Positions 1 to 6,964 are shown, numbered from the stretch's first letter. The stretch is 9,455 nt of DNA from PVC group bacterium (GCA_003565195.1 PXCX01000200.1:1-9455), one strand, 5' to 3'. The notes: generated by a model not told the origin, from the sequence alone. Made by a program: numbers and translations.

Positions 1-56
1 AACGCTAACAGGCAAGTCAGCGATGCGGCAAGGGTAAGGGTGTTGGTGAATTTCAT
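1..56 (-). CDS. N-terminus of a secreted protein (partial, runs off left edge)
   Basis: Read on the minus strand, an ATG at 56-54 opens a frame of 18 codons that runs to the window edge, reading MKFTNTLTLAASLTCLLA. This has the shape of a Sec signal peptide: one lysine at position 2, then a hydrophobic stretch rich in Leu and Ala. The Cys at position 15 is not in a clear lipobox within the visible part. Upstream is a purine-rich AGAAAGAAAAA stretch (58-69) that could serve as a ribosome binding site. The mature protein is not visible, so its function is unknown. Because the window also carries an exosortase, a PEP-CTERM-type surface protein is one possibility, but that is inference. The start and reading frame are moderately supported. 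Confidence 0.6.
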   Translation of the reverse strand, partial: MKFTNTLTLAASLTCLLA

Positions 57-514
57 GTTTTTTTCTTTCTTATGATGTGATGGTTTCGGTGTTCTGATAT
101 CGAATGCTAAAGAGTCACTAACGCGGTCGTTAATAATACGGGGTCTCGCTTGCCAGGCATGTCGACGTGAGTATTTGCTGGGCGGTGATTCCTCCTTGTT
201 GATGATGAATGTCTATCCTCATGCCCTGTTTCTTCGAGAGGCCATGAAGGGCGTTCGATAAGAAGTATGCCCAAATACCATGAGGGTTATGTGAGCATCG
301 CTTGAGAATTTGATGACGCAGTCCGGGATATGTTCATCGTGCGCATCTCGAAAAAACGATCGCGTTCATCAAAAACTTATCGCGCGCTCACGGGGGATTA
401 GCCCGGCGATGATTTTATATGGATGACGCCGGAGCAGCGGCCATGCATGGATACGTTCAGTCCCGAGCATGTCGGCGATCATGGTTCAGCATATCATCAG
501 CGGAGGAATCGAAA
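57..514. other. 458-base non-coding region, no gene recognised
   Basis: This gap separates the divergent secreted-protein gene (minus) and the small winged-helix-like gene (plus), so it should hold promoters for both. No convincing -35/-10 pair was found for either. Visible elements are a 10-bp perfect palindrome CCATGCATGG at 441-450, a short GC stem (CGGG at 389-392 facing CCCG about 7 bases on) and an AGACCCCG box on the minus strand at 146-139, which recurs upstream of nikR. Open frames here are short and lack ribosome binding sites. The stretch looks AT-richer and less constrained than the surrounding genes. Confidence 0.5.
502..508 (+). promoter_or_regulatory. Ribosome binding site deciding the start at 515
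   Basis: GGAGGAA lies 6 bases before the ATG at 515. The same frame is open further upstream to an ATG at 419, but that ATG has no Shine-Dalgarno sequence and the added residues look non-natural. The downstream start is therefore preferred. Confidence 0.75.
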
Positions 515-766
515 ATGAAATATTTAGGCACGGAATCTCCAGACCAAACTGTTCGACGGATCCTTAGGGAACATTCGGTCATTTGTCGCGACGAATTGTT
601 GGCGGCGCTGGCCCTCGATACTGAAGAACTCGATAGGATTTTGGACCAACTGATCCGGCGGGGTGAGGCGGAGACCTTGCGCCCCTTTTTCGCGGATAGC
701 AAGGCACCCTGTTTCTATCGTTTTATCCGCAACACCGACTATCGCCATCTGCACGTTCAAGTGTGA
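515..766 (+). CDS. Small winged-helix-like protein (83 aa), function unknown
   Basis: The product is 83 residues starting MKYLGTESPDQTV. Residues about 9-50 read as three amphipathic helices: DQTVRRILREH, CRDELLAALAL and TEELDRILDQLIRRGE. A possible beta wing follows (EAETLRPFF), then a short tail ending in YRHLHVQV. This helix-helix-helix-wing order resembles winged helix-turn-helix DNA-binding domains such as the small MarR/FeoC-like folds, with the 'LDRILDQLIRRG' segment as the expected recognition helix. There is no signal peptide or membrane segment. The gene stands alone, preceded by 458 non-coding bases. It converges on proA with only 21 bases between the stop codons. A DNA-binding regulator is plausible, but I do not recognise the specific family, and a protein-protein adaptor is also possible. 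Confidence 0.7.
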   Translation: MKYLGTESPDQTVRRILREHSVICRDELLAALALDTEELDRILDQLIRRGEAETLRPFFADSKAPCFYRFIRNTDYRHLHVQV

Positions 767-787
767 ATACACATTGTTGCCGCAGCG

Positions 788-2044
788 TTATTCGCGCACC
801 TGTCCCTTGCCTTTGACCACGAACTTGTAGGTTGTCAATTCCTCAACCCCCATGGGGCCGCGCGCATGGATTTTATCGGTGCTGATTCCGATTTCGGCAC
901 CCATTCCAAATTCGCTGCCATCGGTAAAGCGGGTTGAGGCATTGGCGTAAACGGCGGCGGAATCGACTGCGACACAGAATTTCTTGCGAGCGGCCGCATT
1001 CTCGCTGACAATCGCATCAGAGTGATGCGAGCCGTAGCGGTTAATATGCGCGATCGCTGCATCGTCCGAAGGCACAATGGCGATTGCCAAAATCAGATCG
1101 AGATATTCCTCCGTCCAGTCGGATTCGGTAGCGGGCATGATATCCGGAACGATGGCGCGGGCAGCCTCGTCGCCGCGCAAGGTCACGTTCAGCTCAGCCA
1201 GGCGTGCCGCGATGATCGGCAGGATATTGGGTGCGATGGTTTCATGAATCAACAGTTTTTCGATGGCGTTACAAACGCCGGGTCGTTGACATTTGGCGTT
1301 TTCGACAATTGCCAGCGCCATATTCGGATCGGCCTCGGCATCGATATAGACGTGACAGACACCTCGATAATGTTTAATCACCGGTACCCGTGCATTTTGC
1401 ATGACTGCCCGTATCAATCCTTCACCGCCGCGTGGTATAATCAGATCTACCAGGCCTTCGAGCTGAACAAGGTGTTGAATGGCGGCGCGATCGGTGGTGG
1501 AGACAAGCTGGACGGTGTCGGCGGGCATGCCTTTGCGGGCGCCGCCCGCTTGCAAGGCGGCCACGATGGCCGCGTTGGACTGGGCGGCTTCCCGGCCGCC
1601 GCGCAAAATCACGGCGTTGGAACTCTTGAAGCATAAGACAGCGGCGTCCGCCGTCACGTTGGGGCGCGCTTCGTAAATAATCCCGATCACCCCAATCGGA
1701 ACCCGCGTTTTCAGGATTTCCAGACCGTTCGGTCGAATCCAGCGGCTGATCACGCTGCCGACGGGATCTTTCTGGCCGGCAATGTTCCGAACGCCTTTGA
1801 TCATCGCGGCGATTCGAATATCGGTCAGTTCCAACCGGTCAAGCATTGCTGCGTTTAGCCCGGATTGACGGGCGTTTTGCATGTCCTGCTGGTTGGCCGC
1901 CTTGATATCAGCTCTGCGCGCATCCAGTTCGTCGGCCATCGCCTGCAATATTACATTCTTTCTGCGTGCCGAGATAGATGTCAAGGCACGCGAAGCGATC
2001 ACGGCACGTTCACCCATGGCTTGTATTTCAATCTGAGTATCCAT
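788..2044 (-). CDS. proA: Gamma-glutamyl phosphate reductase (glutamate-5-semialdehyde dehydrogenase)
   Basis: ProA catalyses the NADPH-dependent reduction of L-glutamyl 5-phosphate to glutamate 5-semialdehyde, the second step of proline synthesis from glutamate, in the cytoplasm. The 418-residue product has the usual full length. It shows the aldehyde-dehydrogenase-type features of the family. 'IYEARPNVTADA' lies near 123-134 and 'SSNAVILRGGREA' near 141-153 in the NAD(P)-binding half. The catalytic cysteine is C258 in QRPGVCNAIE. The ProA signature 'AIAHINRYGSHHSDAI' covers about 330-345. The start at 2044 is set by the AGGAGGA site directly behind the proB stop. The frame stays open for 94 more codons upstream, but those overlap proB and read as nonsense. 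The gene is the last of the gltX-glnS-proB-proA run, and no terminator is evident before the convergent gene. Confidence 0.96.
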   Translation of the reverse strand: MDTQIEIQAMGERAVIASRALTSISARRKNVILQAMADELDARRADIKAANQQDMQNARQSGLNAAMLDRLELTDIRIAAMIKGVRNIAGQKDPVGSVISRWIRPNGLEILKTRVPIGVIGIIYEARPNVTADAAVLCFKSSNAVILRGGREAAQSNAAIVAALQAGGARKGMPADTVQLVSTTDRAAIQHLVQLEGLVDLIIPRGGEGLIRAVMQNARVPVIKHYRGVCHVYIDAEADPNMALAIVENAKCQRPGVCNAIEKLLIHETIAPNILPIIAARLAELNVTLRGDEAARAIVPDIMPATESDWTEEYLDLILAIAIVPSDDAAIAHINRYGSHHSDAIVSENAAARKKFCVAVDSAAVYANASTRFTDGSEFGMGAEIGISTDKIHARGPMGVEELTTYKFVVKGKGQVRE

Positions 2045-2050
2045 AATAGG

Positions 2051-2057
2051 TCCTCCT
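2051..2057 (-). promoter_or_regulatory. Ribosome binding site of proA
   Basis: On the minus strand AGGAGGA follows the proB TAG stop immediately and lies 6 bases before the proA ATG. The whole 13-base gap between the genes is essentially this site plus spacer. Tight translational coupling of the two proline enzymes is likely, and the site fixes the proA start. Confidence 0.85.
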
Positions 2058-2882
2058 CTAATCAGCAAAGGATGCCGGCACGATGGTCCCGATATCCTCG
2101 CCGTTAATGATCCGGCGCAACACTCCGGTTTTGCGGCCGTCGGCGATGACAGCCGAACAGCCGCTGCGGGCGACATCCAGCGCCGCACGCAGTTTGGTGG
2201 CCATTCCGCCGCGCGACATGGCGTCATCATGCGGCAATATACATGCCAGGGTTTTACGGTTGACTTTATCAATGCAGGGTATCCGGCGTGTCCGGCCATG
2301 CGTGTCCGGCGTCCGGATGCCGTCAACCGTGGTCAGCAAAATCAAGACGTCAGCCCGCAACATTTTGGCAACCAATCCCGCCAACACATCGTTATCGCCC
2401 AGTTTTGAAATGCCGGCACGGATTTCTTCATCGGCAACCGCATCGTTCTCGTTGACAATCGGGATTACGCCATATCGCAAAAGGTTTTCGATGGTGCGGC
2501 GTGCATTCATGGCGCGGACCTTATGATTAAAATTGTCATGGGTCAAAAGAACTTGAGCCACCTTGCATCCGCGTTCGGAAAACAGTTTGTCATAGCTCGC
2601 CATCAAGCGGCATTGTCCAATGGCCGCCGCCATCTGCAAGTCGGGTAATCGTTCCGGCCTTTTGGTCATGCGCAAGGCTTGCATGCCGGCGCCGATGGCG
2701 CCCGAGCTGACCAGCACCACTTCCATTCGACTTGAATGGAGGGCCGCCAGTTCCTGGGTCAAAACACGAAGACGCCGGATATCCGGACGGCCGGTCTTTT
2801 GAACGAGAACCCGACTGCCCACCTTAACCACAATACGGCGCGCATCCTGAATGACTTCGCGATAACGTAGTGATACCTTCAT
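2058..2882 (-). CDS. proB: Glutamate 5-kinase, short form without PUA domain
   Basis: ProB phosphorylates L-glutamate with ATP to L-glutamyl 5-phosphate, the committed and usually proline-inhibited step of proline synthesis. The 274-residue product is an amino-acid-kinase fold. VVKVGSRVL (about 18-26) is the phosphate-binding strand-loop, LVSSGAIGAG (57-66) binds substrate, and IVNENDAVA (142-150) and GDNDVLAGLVA (162-172) follow. The signature SRGGMATKLRAA lies at 223-234. The protein stops at about residue 274 right after the kinase domain, so the C-terminal PUA domain of the 367-residue E. coli enzyme is absent. PUA-less forms are known in other bacteria and in the kinase half of eukaryotic P5C synthase. 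Start choice: the ATG at 2882 is preceded by GAAG at a normal distance, while a TTG at 2918 would add 12 residues. The ATG is preferred but not certain. Confidence 0.94.
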   Translation of the reverse strand: MKVSLRYREVIQDARRIVVKVGSRVLVQKTGRPDIRRLRVLTQELAALHSSRMEVVLVSSGAIGAGMQALRMTKRPERLPDLQMAAAIGQCRLMASYDKLFSERGCKVAQVLLTHDNFNHKVRAMNARRTIENLLRYGVIPIVNENDAVADEEIRAGISKLGDNDVLAGLVAKMLRADVLILLTTVDGIRTPDTHGRTRRIPCIDKVNRKTLACILPHDDAMSRGGMATKLRAALDVARSGCSAVIADGRKTGVLRRIINGEDIGTIVPASFAD

Positions 2883-2928
2883 GTTTATCTTCGGCAACCT
2901 TTGCTTACTTGTCCGCAAATAGCCCTGT

Positions 2929-3064
2929 TCAATACCATATCAGTCGCGAATTGTCGAGTTCCGCCTTTGCGCTGGACCAATTAAAATCGATATTCAGATT
3001 GTCAAGCAGGCGCACTGAAAAGCCATAGAGCCGGTAGCGTCGAACAGGTTGGTCATCCAACAGT
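2929..3064 (-). other. Gap between glnS and proB holding an unexplained open frame
   Basis: Between the glnS stop (3065) and proB, one minus-strand frame stays open from inside glnS down to a TGA at 2931-2929. Its 44 codons beyond glnS read like natural protein, including YRLYGFSVRLLDNL and then NIDFNWSSAKAEL, and end in an aromatic pair (WY). The only starts outside glnS are non-ATG (TTG at 3060, CTG at 3063, GTG further in), and none has a Shine-Dalgarno sequence. It could be the 3' remnant of a lost gene, since the aromatic end resembles the last strand of an outer-membrane barrel. It could also be a small leader peptide, or chance. The spacing (182 bases to the proB ATG) is the only large gap in the gltX-proA run. 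No clear terminator or strong promoter was found: TTGACA occurs on the minus strand near 3000, but only with a 14-base spacing to a TTTAAT. Confidence 0.3.
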
Positions 3065-4786
3065 TCATCGCTCGCCCCTTCGTCTATCGCCGGCCGCCTT
3101 TTTAGCGCTCCAGGGATCACGTAGTGGTGCGATACGGTTGAAAACCGGCGTGCCCGGCTGGCTGTCCAGGGGATCGACAAAGAAATAGCCCCGGCGTTCG
3201 AACTGGTAACGGTCGCCGGCGGCGGCATTGCGCAAGCCGGGTTCGATGTAGGCGGTCACGCTTTCCAGCGAATGCGGGTTGAGATGATCGAGAAACGAGC
3301 CGCCTTCAGATACATCGTTCGGGTCGGGACACAGGAACAACCGGTCGTAAAGACGAACCGGAGCCTTCACCGCCTCGCTTGCCGGAACCCAATGAATGGT
3401 GCCGCGCACTTTGCGGCCGTCTGGCGCCGTCCCGCCGCGGGTGGCCGGATCGTACCGGCAATGCACCGTATGCACCACGCCATCGGCATCCTTTTCGCAA
3501 CCGGTACATTCGACAATATAGGCGTACCGTAAACGCACTTCGCGGCCCGGGGTCAGACGCCGGAATTTGGAGGGCGCCGATTCCATGAAATCGTCGCGTT
3601 CGATATAAAGTTCACGCCCAAACGGGATGTCGCGCGTTCCCGCACCGGGATCTTCCGGATTGTTGATGGCGCTCATGATTTCCGGTTGATTTTCCGGATA
3701 ATTGTCAATTACCAGTTTGACCGGATCCAGTACGGCCATAACGCGCGGCGCGGTTTGGTTGAGTTCGTCGCGCAGGGTATGTTCCAACAATGCCATATCG
3801 GTTACGCCGTCGAATTTGGTCACGCCAATCCGCCGGCAGAATCGACGAATGGATGTCGGCGTATAACCGCGGCGTCGCAAACCGGCCAGGGTTGGAATGC
3901 GTGGATCGTCCCATCCGGCAACCCGTTTTTCCTCGACCAACTGCAGTAACTTGCGTTTGCTCATGACGGTATAGGATAGGTTCAACCGTGAAAACTCGAT
4001 TTGGCGCGGATGATACACTTCCAACGCGTCCAGCAGCCAGTCGTAAAGCGGTCGATGCACCTCGAACTCCAGCGTACAGAGCGAATGGGTGATTCCTTCG
4101 AATGAATCCTCGAGGCCATGCGCGAAATCGTAGGTGGGATAAATACACCAGCGATCGCCGGTACGGTGATGATGCGCGCGTTTAATCCGGTAGAGCGCCG
4201 GATCGCGCAAATGCAGATTGGGCGAAGCCATATCGATCTTGGCACGCAAAACGTAGGCTCCATCGGGAAACTCGCCGGCGCGCATGCGCTGAAAAAGATC
4301 GAGATTCTCTTGGATTCCACGCTCGCGATGAGGGCTTTGCTTGCCCGGCCGGGTGGGAACGCCACGGTAGGGTTTGAACTGTTCGGGCGTTAAGTCGCAA
4401 ACATAGGCGTTGCCGTCGCGAATCAGTTTCACAGCACATTCATACATCTGCTCGAAATAGTCCGAGGCGTAATACAGGTGCTTCCCCCAATCGAAACCCA
4501 GCCAGCGCACGTCCTCCTTGATCGCGCGCACGTATTCCTCGCTTTCACTTTCCGGATTGGTATCATCAAACCGTAAATGACAACGGCCTTTGGTTTCCGC
4601 CGCAATACCGAAATTAAGGCAGATTGATTTGGCATGCCCGATATGCAGGTAACCGTTGGGTTCCGGCGGGAAACGCGTCCGGATATTGTTATGTTTGCCG
4701 GCTTGCAAATCCTCCGCCACGATCTGGCGGATGAAATCGCCGGTCTCCAGATCGGGCGCTGCTTCAGGTTTTTCGGTGGACGTCAT
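3065..4786 (-). CDS. glnS: Glutaminyl-tRNA synthetase
   Basis: GlnS attaches glutamine to tRNA-Gln using ATP, in the cytoplasm. The 573-residue product carries the class I signatures: FPPEPNGYLHIGHAKS (about 39-54) with HIGH at 48-51, LRFDDTNPE (71-79), and VMSKRKL (274-280) as the KMSKS loop. The N-terminal catalytic half is followed by the GlnRS-specific beta-barrel anticodon-binding region. That region includes RDIPFGRELYIERDDF near 385-400 and a C-terminal FERRGYFFVDP near 529-539. The length matches bacterial GlnRS (E. coli about 554). The start at 4786 is preceded by CGGAG and lies one base after the gltX TGA (TGATATG), so translation is probably coupled. A longer frame to 4849 would overlap gltX and is not needed. 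A dedicated GlnRS suggests that the GatCAB transamidation route is not essential for Gln-tRNA-Gln here. Confidence 0.97.
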   Translation of the reverse strand: MTSTEKPEAAPDLETGDFIRQIVAEDLQAGKHNNIRTRFPPEPNGYLHIGHAKSICLNFGIAAETKGRCHLRFDDTNPESESEEYVRAIKEDVRWLGFDWGKHLYYASDYFEQMYECAVKLIRDGNAYVCDLTPEQFKPYRGVPTRPGKQSPHRERGIQENLDLFQRMRAGEFPDGAYVLRAKIDMASPNLHLRDPALYRIKRAHHHRTGDRWCIYPTYDFAHGLEDSFEGITHSLCTLEFEVHRPLYDWLLDALEVYHPRQIEFSRLNLSYTVMSKRKLLQLVEEKRVAGWDDPRIPTLAGLRRRGYTPTSIRRFCRRIGVTKFDGVTDMALLEHTLRDELNQTAPRVMAVLDPVKLVIDNYPENQPEIMSAINNPEDPGAGTRDIPFGRELYIERDDFMESAPSKFRRLTPGREVRLRYAYIVECTGCEKDADGVVHTVHCRYDPATRGGTAPDGRKVRGTIHWVPASEAVKAPVRLYDRLFLCPDPNDVSEGGSFLDHLNPHSLESVTAYIEPGLRNAAAGDRYQFERRGYFFVDPLDSQPGTPVFNRIAPLRDPWSAKKAAGDRRRGER

Positions 4787-4787
4787 A

Positions 4788-6293
4788 TCATGCTCCGCTG
4801 CCCGCATCCCGGTAGCGCGATTGCAAGGCTTTAAGTTGTTTTTTGCCAAGACGGCAACCTGCGGCTTCCAGATCTTCTATGGCATACAAGATGCGCCGCA
4901 GACACAGATCGCGACCCAGCAACAGCATGCTGTCGAACAACGGTAACGATACCTTGGCGCCGCAGATCGTGATGAAAAACACCGGCAACAACTTCTTTAA
5001 CTTGATGTTTTCCAAAGCACTGACGCGATCGAACAGGGCACGTACCGTTTCGCTTGTCCATTCCGTCGTTTGTTCGATTTCCCATTGTGCCAGGCGCAGA
5101 CGTTCCATGAGCTGTGTAGTCTCGTCGCCGGCCTGTCGCAACAATTGCGGCGTCGTGTCCGGCAACCGGTCGGCGAACAGAAAAGACGACATCGGCACCA
5201 AATCCGTCAATTGATTCAATCGCGGTTGTGCCATCTCGAGGATGCGTGTCCAGACGTTTTGGTTGAGTCGCCATTGCTGTAATCGTTCTTGAAGTTCGTC
5301 GATCGTCAAGGCGCGTAGCCGGCGTGCATTAAATTCGCGGAGTTTGCCGACATCGAAGACCGGGCCGCCTAAGCTGATGCGGTCCAAATCGAACTGGTCG
5401 ATAAATTCCGTCAACCTAAACTCTTCGCGGCCATCGGCAAAACTGTAGGCGACCAGACCCAGAAAATTCAGCAACACGTCGGGCAGGAAACCGGCTTCAC
5501 GGTAATACAGTATGCTGGTTGGATTTTTCCGTTTCGACAGTTTCGAGCGGTCCGGATTGCGTAACAACGGTAAATGTGCGAATTCCGGCGGCTGCCAGCC
5601 GAAGGTCTGGTACAGCAACACGTGTTTGGGGGTCGAACTGATCCATTCCTCACCCCGGATCACATGACTGATATCCATCGCATGGTCGTCCACCACATTG
5701 GCAAGATGATAGGTGGGATAGCCGTCGGACTTGAGCAGGATCTGATCGTCGATGCCGGCCCACGGAACGACGATCTCGCCCCGCAACCGGTCCTGCCAGC
5801 GGCAGTCGCCGTCAATCGGGGAACGCAACCGGAAAACATGCGTTTCAGACGCATCGACACGGCGGCGGGCTTCCGTTGCAGCAATCCCGGCACAGGCCCG
5901 GTCATATCCCTGAAACTCGCTTTTGGCGGCGATCTGGGCGGCGCGCACTGCTTGCAGTCGCTCGGTTGTACAGAAGCAGGGATAAACCTGTCCGCTATCC
6001 CAGAGTTGATTGACATGGTCGCGATAGATACCGGTTCGCTCGCTTTGACGATAGGGTCCCTGCTGACCGCCCGTATCCGGACCTTCGTCCCAGTCGATGC
6101 CCAGCCAGCGTAAAGCCTTGATGATTTCGGTTTCCGACGCCGCGGACGACCGCAGACGATCGGTATCCTCGATACGCAGGATAAACTTGCCGCCGTGACG
6201 GCGCGCGAAAGCGAGGTTGAACAGCGCGATATACGCTGTCCCGATATGAGGTGCGCCGGTCGGCGACGGCGCGATACGTGTGCGAACAGTCAT
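4788..6293 (-). CDS. gltX: Glutamyl-tRNA synthetase
   Basis: GltX charges tRNA-Glu with glutamate. The 501-residue product starts with the expected class I motif IAPSPTGAPHIGTAYIAL (7-24, HIGT at 16-19). LRIEDTDRLRS (39-49), GPYRQSER (79-86) and the KMSKS-type loop KLSKRKN (251-257) follow. CFC at 106-108, followed by YDRAC (130-134), fits the Cys-Cys-Tyr-Cys zinc site of zinc-containing bacterial GluRS. The C-terminal third is the alpha-helical anticodon-binding cage. The presence of a separate GlnRS immediately downstream suggests that this enzyme is discriminating, but that is inference. The start at 6293 is supported by AAGGAAG about 8 bases upstream. A promoter-like sequence lies 27-55 bases upstream, so gltX is likely the first gene of the gltX-glnS-proB-proA unit, or the second after nikR. 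Confidence 0.97.
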   Translation of the reverse strand: MTVRTRIAPSPTGAPHIGTAYIALFNLAFARRHGGKFILRIEDTDRLRSSAASETEIIKALRWLGIDWDEGPDTGGQQGPYRQSERTGIYRDHVNQLWDSGQVYPCFCTTERLQAVRAAQIAAKSEFQGYDRACAGIAATEARRRVDASETHVFRLRSPIDGDCRWQDRLRGEIVVPWAGIDDQILLKSDGYPTYHLANVVDDHAMDISHVIRGEEWISSTPKHVLLYQTFGWQPPEFAHLPLLRNPDRSKLSKRKNPTSILYYREAGFLPDVLLNFLGLVAYSFADGREEFRLTEFIDQFDLDRISLGGPVFDVGKLREFNARRLRALTIDELQERLQQWRLNQNVWTRILEMAQPRLNQLTDLVPMSSFLFADRLPDTTPQLLRQAGDETTQLMERLRLAQWEIEQTTEWTSETVRALFDRVSALENIKLKKLLPVFFITICGAKVSLPLFDSMLLLGRDLCLRRILYAIEDLEAAGCRLGKKQLKALQSRYRDAGSGA

Positions 6294-6319
6294 GATATGT
6301 CTTCCTTTGGTGACCCGCT

Positions 6320-6348
6320 ATAATCACAAAAACGAGCGGATATTGCAA
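6320..6348 (-). promoter_or_regulatory. Putative sigma-70-type promoter of gltX
   Basis: Read on the minus strand, TTGCAA (6348-6343) is followed after exactly 17 bases by GATTAT (6325-6320). Each hexamer matches 4 of 6 consensus bases. Transcription would start near 6313, about 20 bases before the gltX ATG, just leaving room for the AAGGAAG site. Position and spacing fit well, but the hexamers are not strong. Confidence 0.45.
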
Positions 6349-6367
6349 GACTACAGTTGACGTCGCT

Positions 6368-6395
6368 GAAGTTTCGCGAAGTTTCGCGATATTTC
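6368..6395. repeat. 10-bp tandem repeat upstream of gltX (about 2.8 copies)
   Basis: GAAGTTTCGC occurs twice in direct succession (6368-6377 and 6378-6387) and is followed by a degenerate, shortened third unit GATATTTC (6388-6395). The junction contains the perfect palindrome TTCGCGAA (6373-6380). The block lies about 20-47 bases upstream of the putative gltX -35 element. A 10-bp period would place successive units on the same face of the helix, as expected for a regulator-binding site. It could also be a chance micro-duplication. Confidence 0.5.
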
Positions 6396-6417
6396 AAAAA
6401 TGACATTGCGCATCGAG

Positions 6418-6430
6418 GGTAACCGTTACC
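6418..6430. repeat. 13-bp palindrome over the nikR stop codon
   Basis: GGTAAC-C-GTTACC is a perfect 6-bp inverted repeat with one central base. The nikR TAA stop (6428-6426) lies inside its right arm. The loop is too small for a useful hairpin of the whole stem and no T-run follows, so it is not a standard terminator. It may be chance or a protein-binding site ahead of gltX. Confidence 0.3.
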
Positions 6431-6839
6431 GGATACGGGAGCCGGTGGTCGCGGCGGCAACGGAGATATGTTTCAGTCCCTTGACGGTTTTAAGGCATTT
6501 GGTTAGCGCATCAATGCGGTTCGGCTTACCGCGTACGGCAACGATCTCAAGACAGTTATCGTGGTCAAGATGGACATGTTGGGTTGATATTACCAAGTCC
6601 AGGAAATCGTGTTGTATTTCGGTCAGCTTGACGGCCAGATCCCGTTTGTGATGATCGTAGACAAGGACAATGGCGCCGGCCACATCGTGGCCCGAACGCC
6701 ATTCCTTTCCCACCAGGCTGGCACGGATCAAATCGCCGACGGCCTTCGACCGCGTGGGACAACGGTCATCCCGGATTTTGGCATCGAATTGGTTGAGCAG
6801 TTTTTCGTCCAAAGACACACTGAAACGGGTTAACGGCAT
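6426..6839 (-). CDS. nikR: Nickel-responsive transcriptional regulator
   Basis: The 137-residue product matches NikR in length and in both domains. Residues about 3-42 form the ribbon-helix-helix DNA-binding part (beta strand TRFSVSLD, then two helices ending DLIRASL). The C-terminal ACT-like nickel-sensing part contains VYDHHKRDL (60-68) and HVHLDHDNCLEI (88-99). The E. coli nickel ligands His76, His87, His89 and Cys95 have equivalents at H77, H88, H90 and C96, so the high-affinity site is intact. NikR represses nickel uptake when nickel is sufficient and can control urease or hydrogenase genes. None of those genes is in this window. The start is supported by AAGGAAG 7-8 bases before the ATG. 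The gene points toward gltX (132-base gap) and is divergent from the exosortase gene. No clear GTATGA-type NikR operator was seen nearby. Confidence 0.94.
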   Translation of the reverse strand: MPLTRFSVSLDEKLLNQFDAKIRDDRCPTRSKAVGDLIRASLVGKEWRSGHDVAGAIVLVYDHHKRDLAVKLTEIQHDFLDLVISTQHVHLDHDNCLEIVAVRGKPNRIDALTKCLKTVKGLKHISVAAATTGSRIR

Positions 6840-6876
6840 GGTTGCTTCCTTATTTATCCATCATGAACCGGAGCTG

Positions 6877-6906
6877 ATAATTGCGTTTGGTTTTATATAT
6901 GGACAA
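6877..6906 (-). promoter_or_regulatory. Weak candidate promoter of nikR
   Basis: On the minus strand TTGTCC (6906-6901) is followed after 18 bases by AATTAT (6882-6877). Each hexamer is a partial match. A short TTACTGTAA palindrome lies just upstream. This is the best candidate in the nikR leader, but it is weak. Confidence 0.25.
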
Positions 6907-6964
6907 TTTACAGTAACGCGGGGTCTGAAGGCAATCAAAATACTTGGACCTGCATGATTGAAGT

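Noticed and set aside
184..197. Resemblance of GGTGATTCCTCCTT to the 3' end of 16S rRNA
   Set aside because: The match is short and imperfect, and the preceding bases show no 16S sequence.
767..787. Possible bidirectional terminator between the convergent winged-helix gene and proA
   Set aside because: The 21-base gap contains no GC-rich stem or T-run.
1022..1636. 204-codon open frame on the plus strand
   Set aside because: It lies entirely antisense to proA, which has clear family motifs; the translation is low-complexity and there is no ribosome binding site.
2045..2326. 94-codon N-terminal extension of ProA
   Set aside because: It overlaps proB in another frame and reads as nonsense. 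The AGGAGGA site at 2051-2057 sets the start at 2044.
2994..3068. 24-codon ATG frame overlapping the glnS stop (ATGA)
   Set aside because: An AGGGG-like sequence precedes it, but the peptide is very short, Cys-rich and without recognisable features, and no conservation can be tested here.
5574..6113. 179-codon open frame on the plus strand
   Set aside because: It is antisense to gltX and is a by-product of the codon use of that gene.
6319..6324. TATAAT on the plus strand between nikR and gltX
   Set aside because: There is no -35 at suitable distance and no plus-strand gene downstream. The sequence is better explained as part of the minus-strand gltX promoter.
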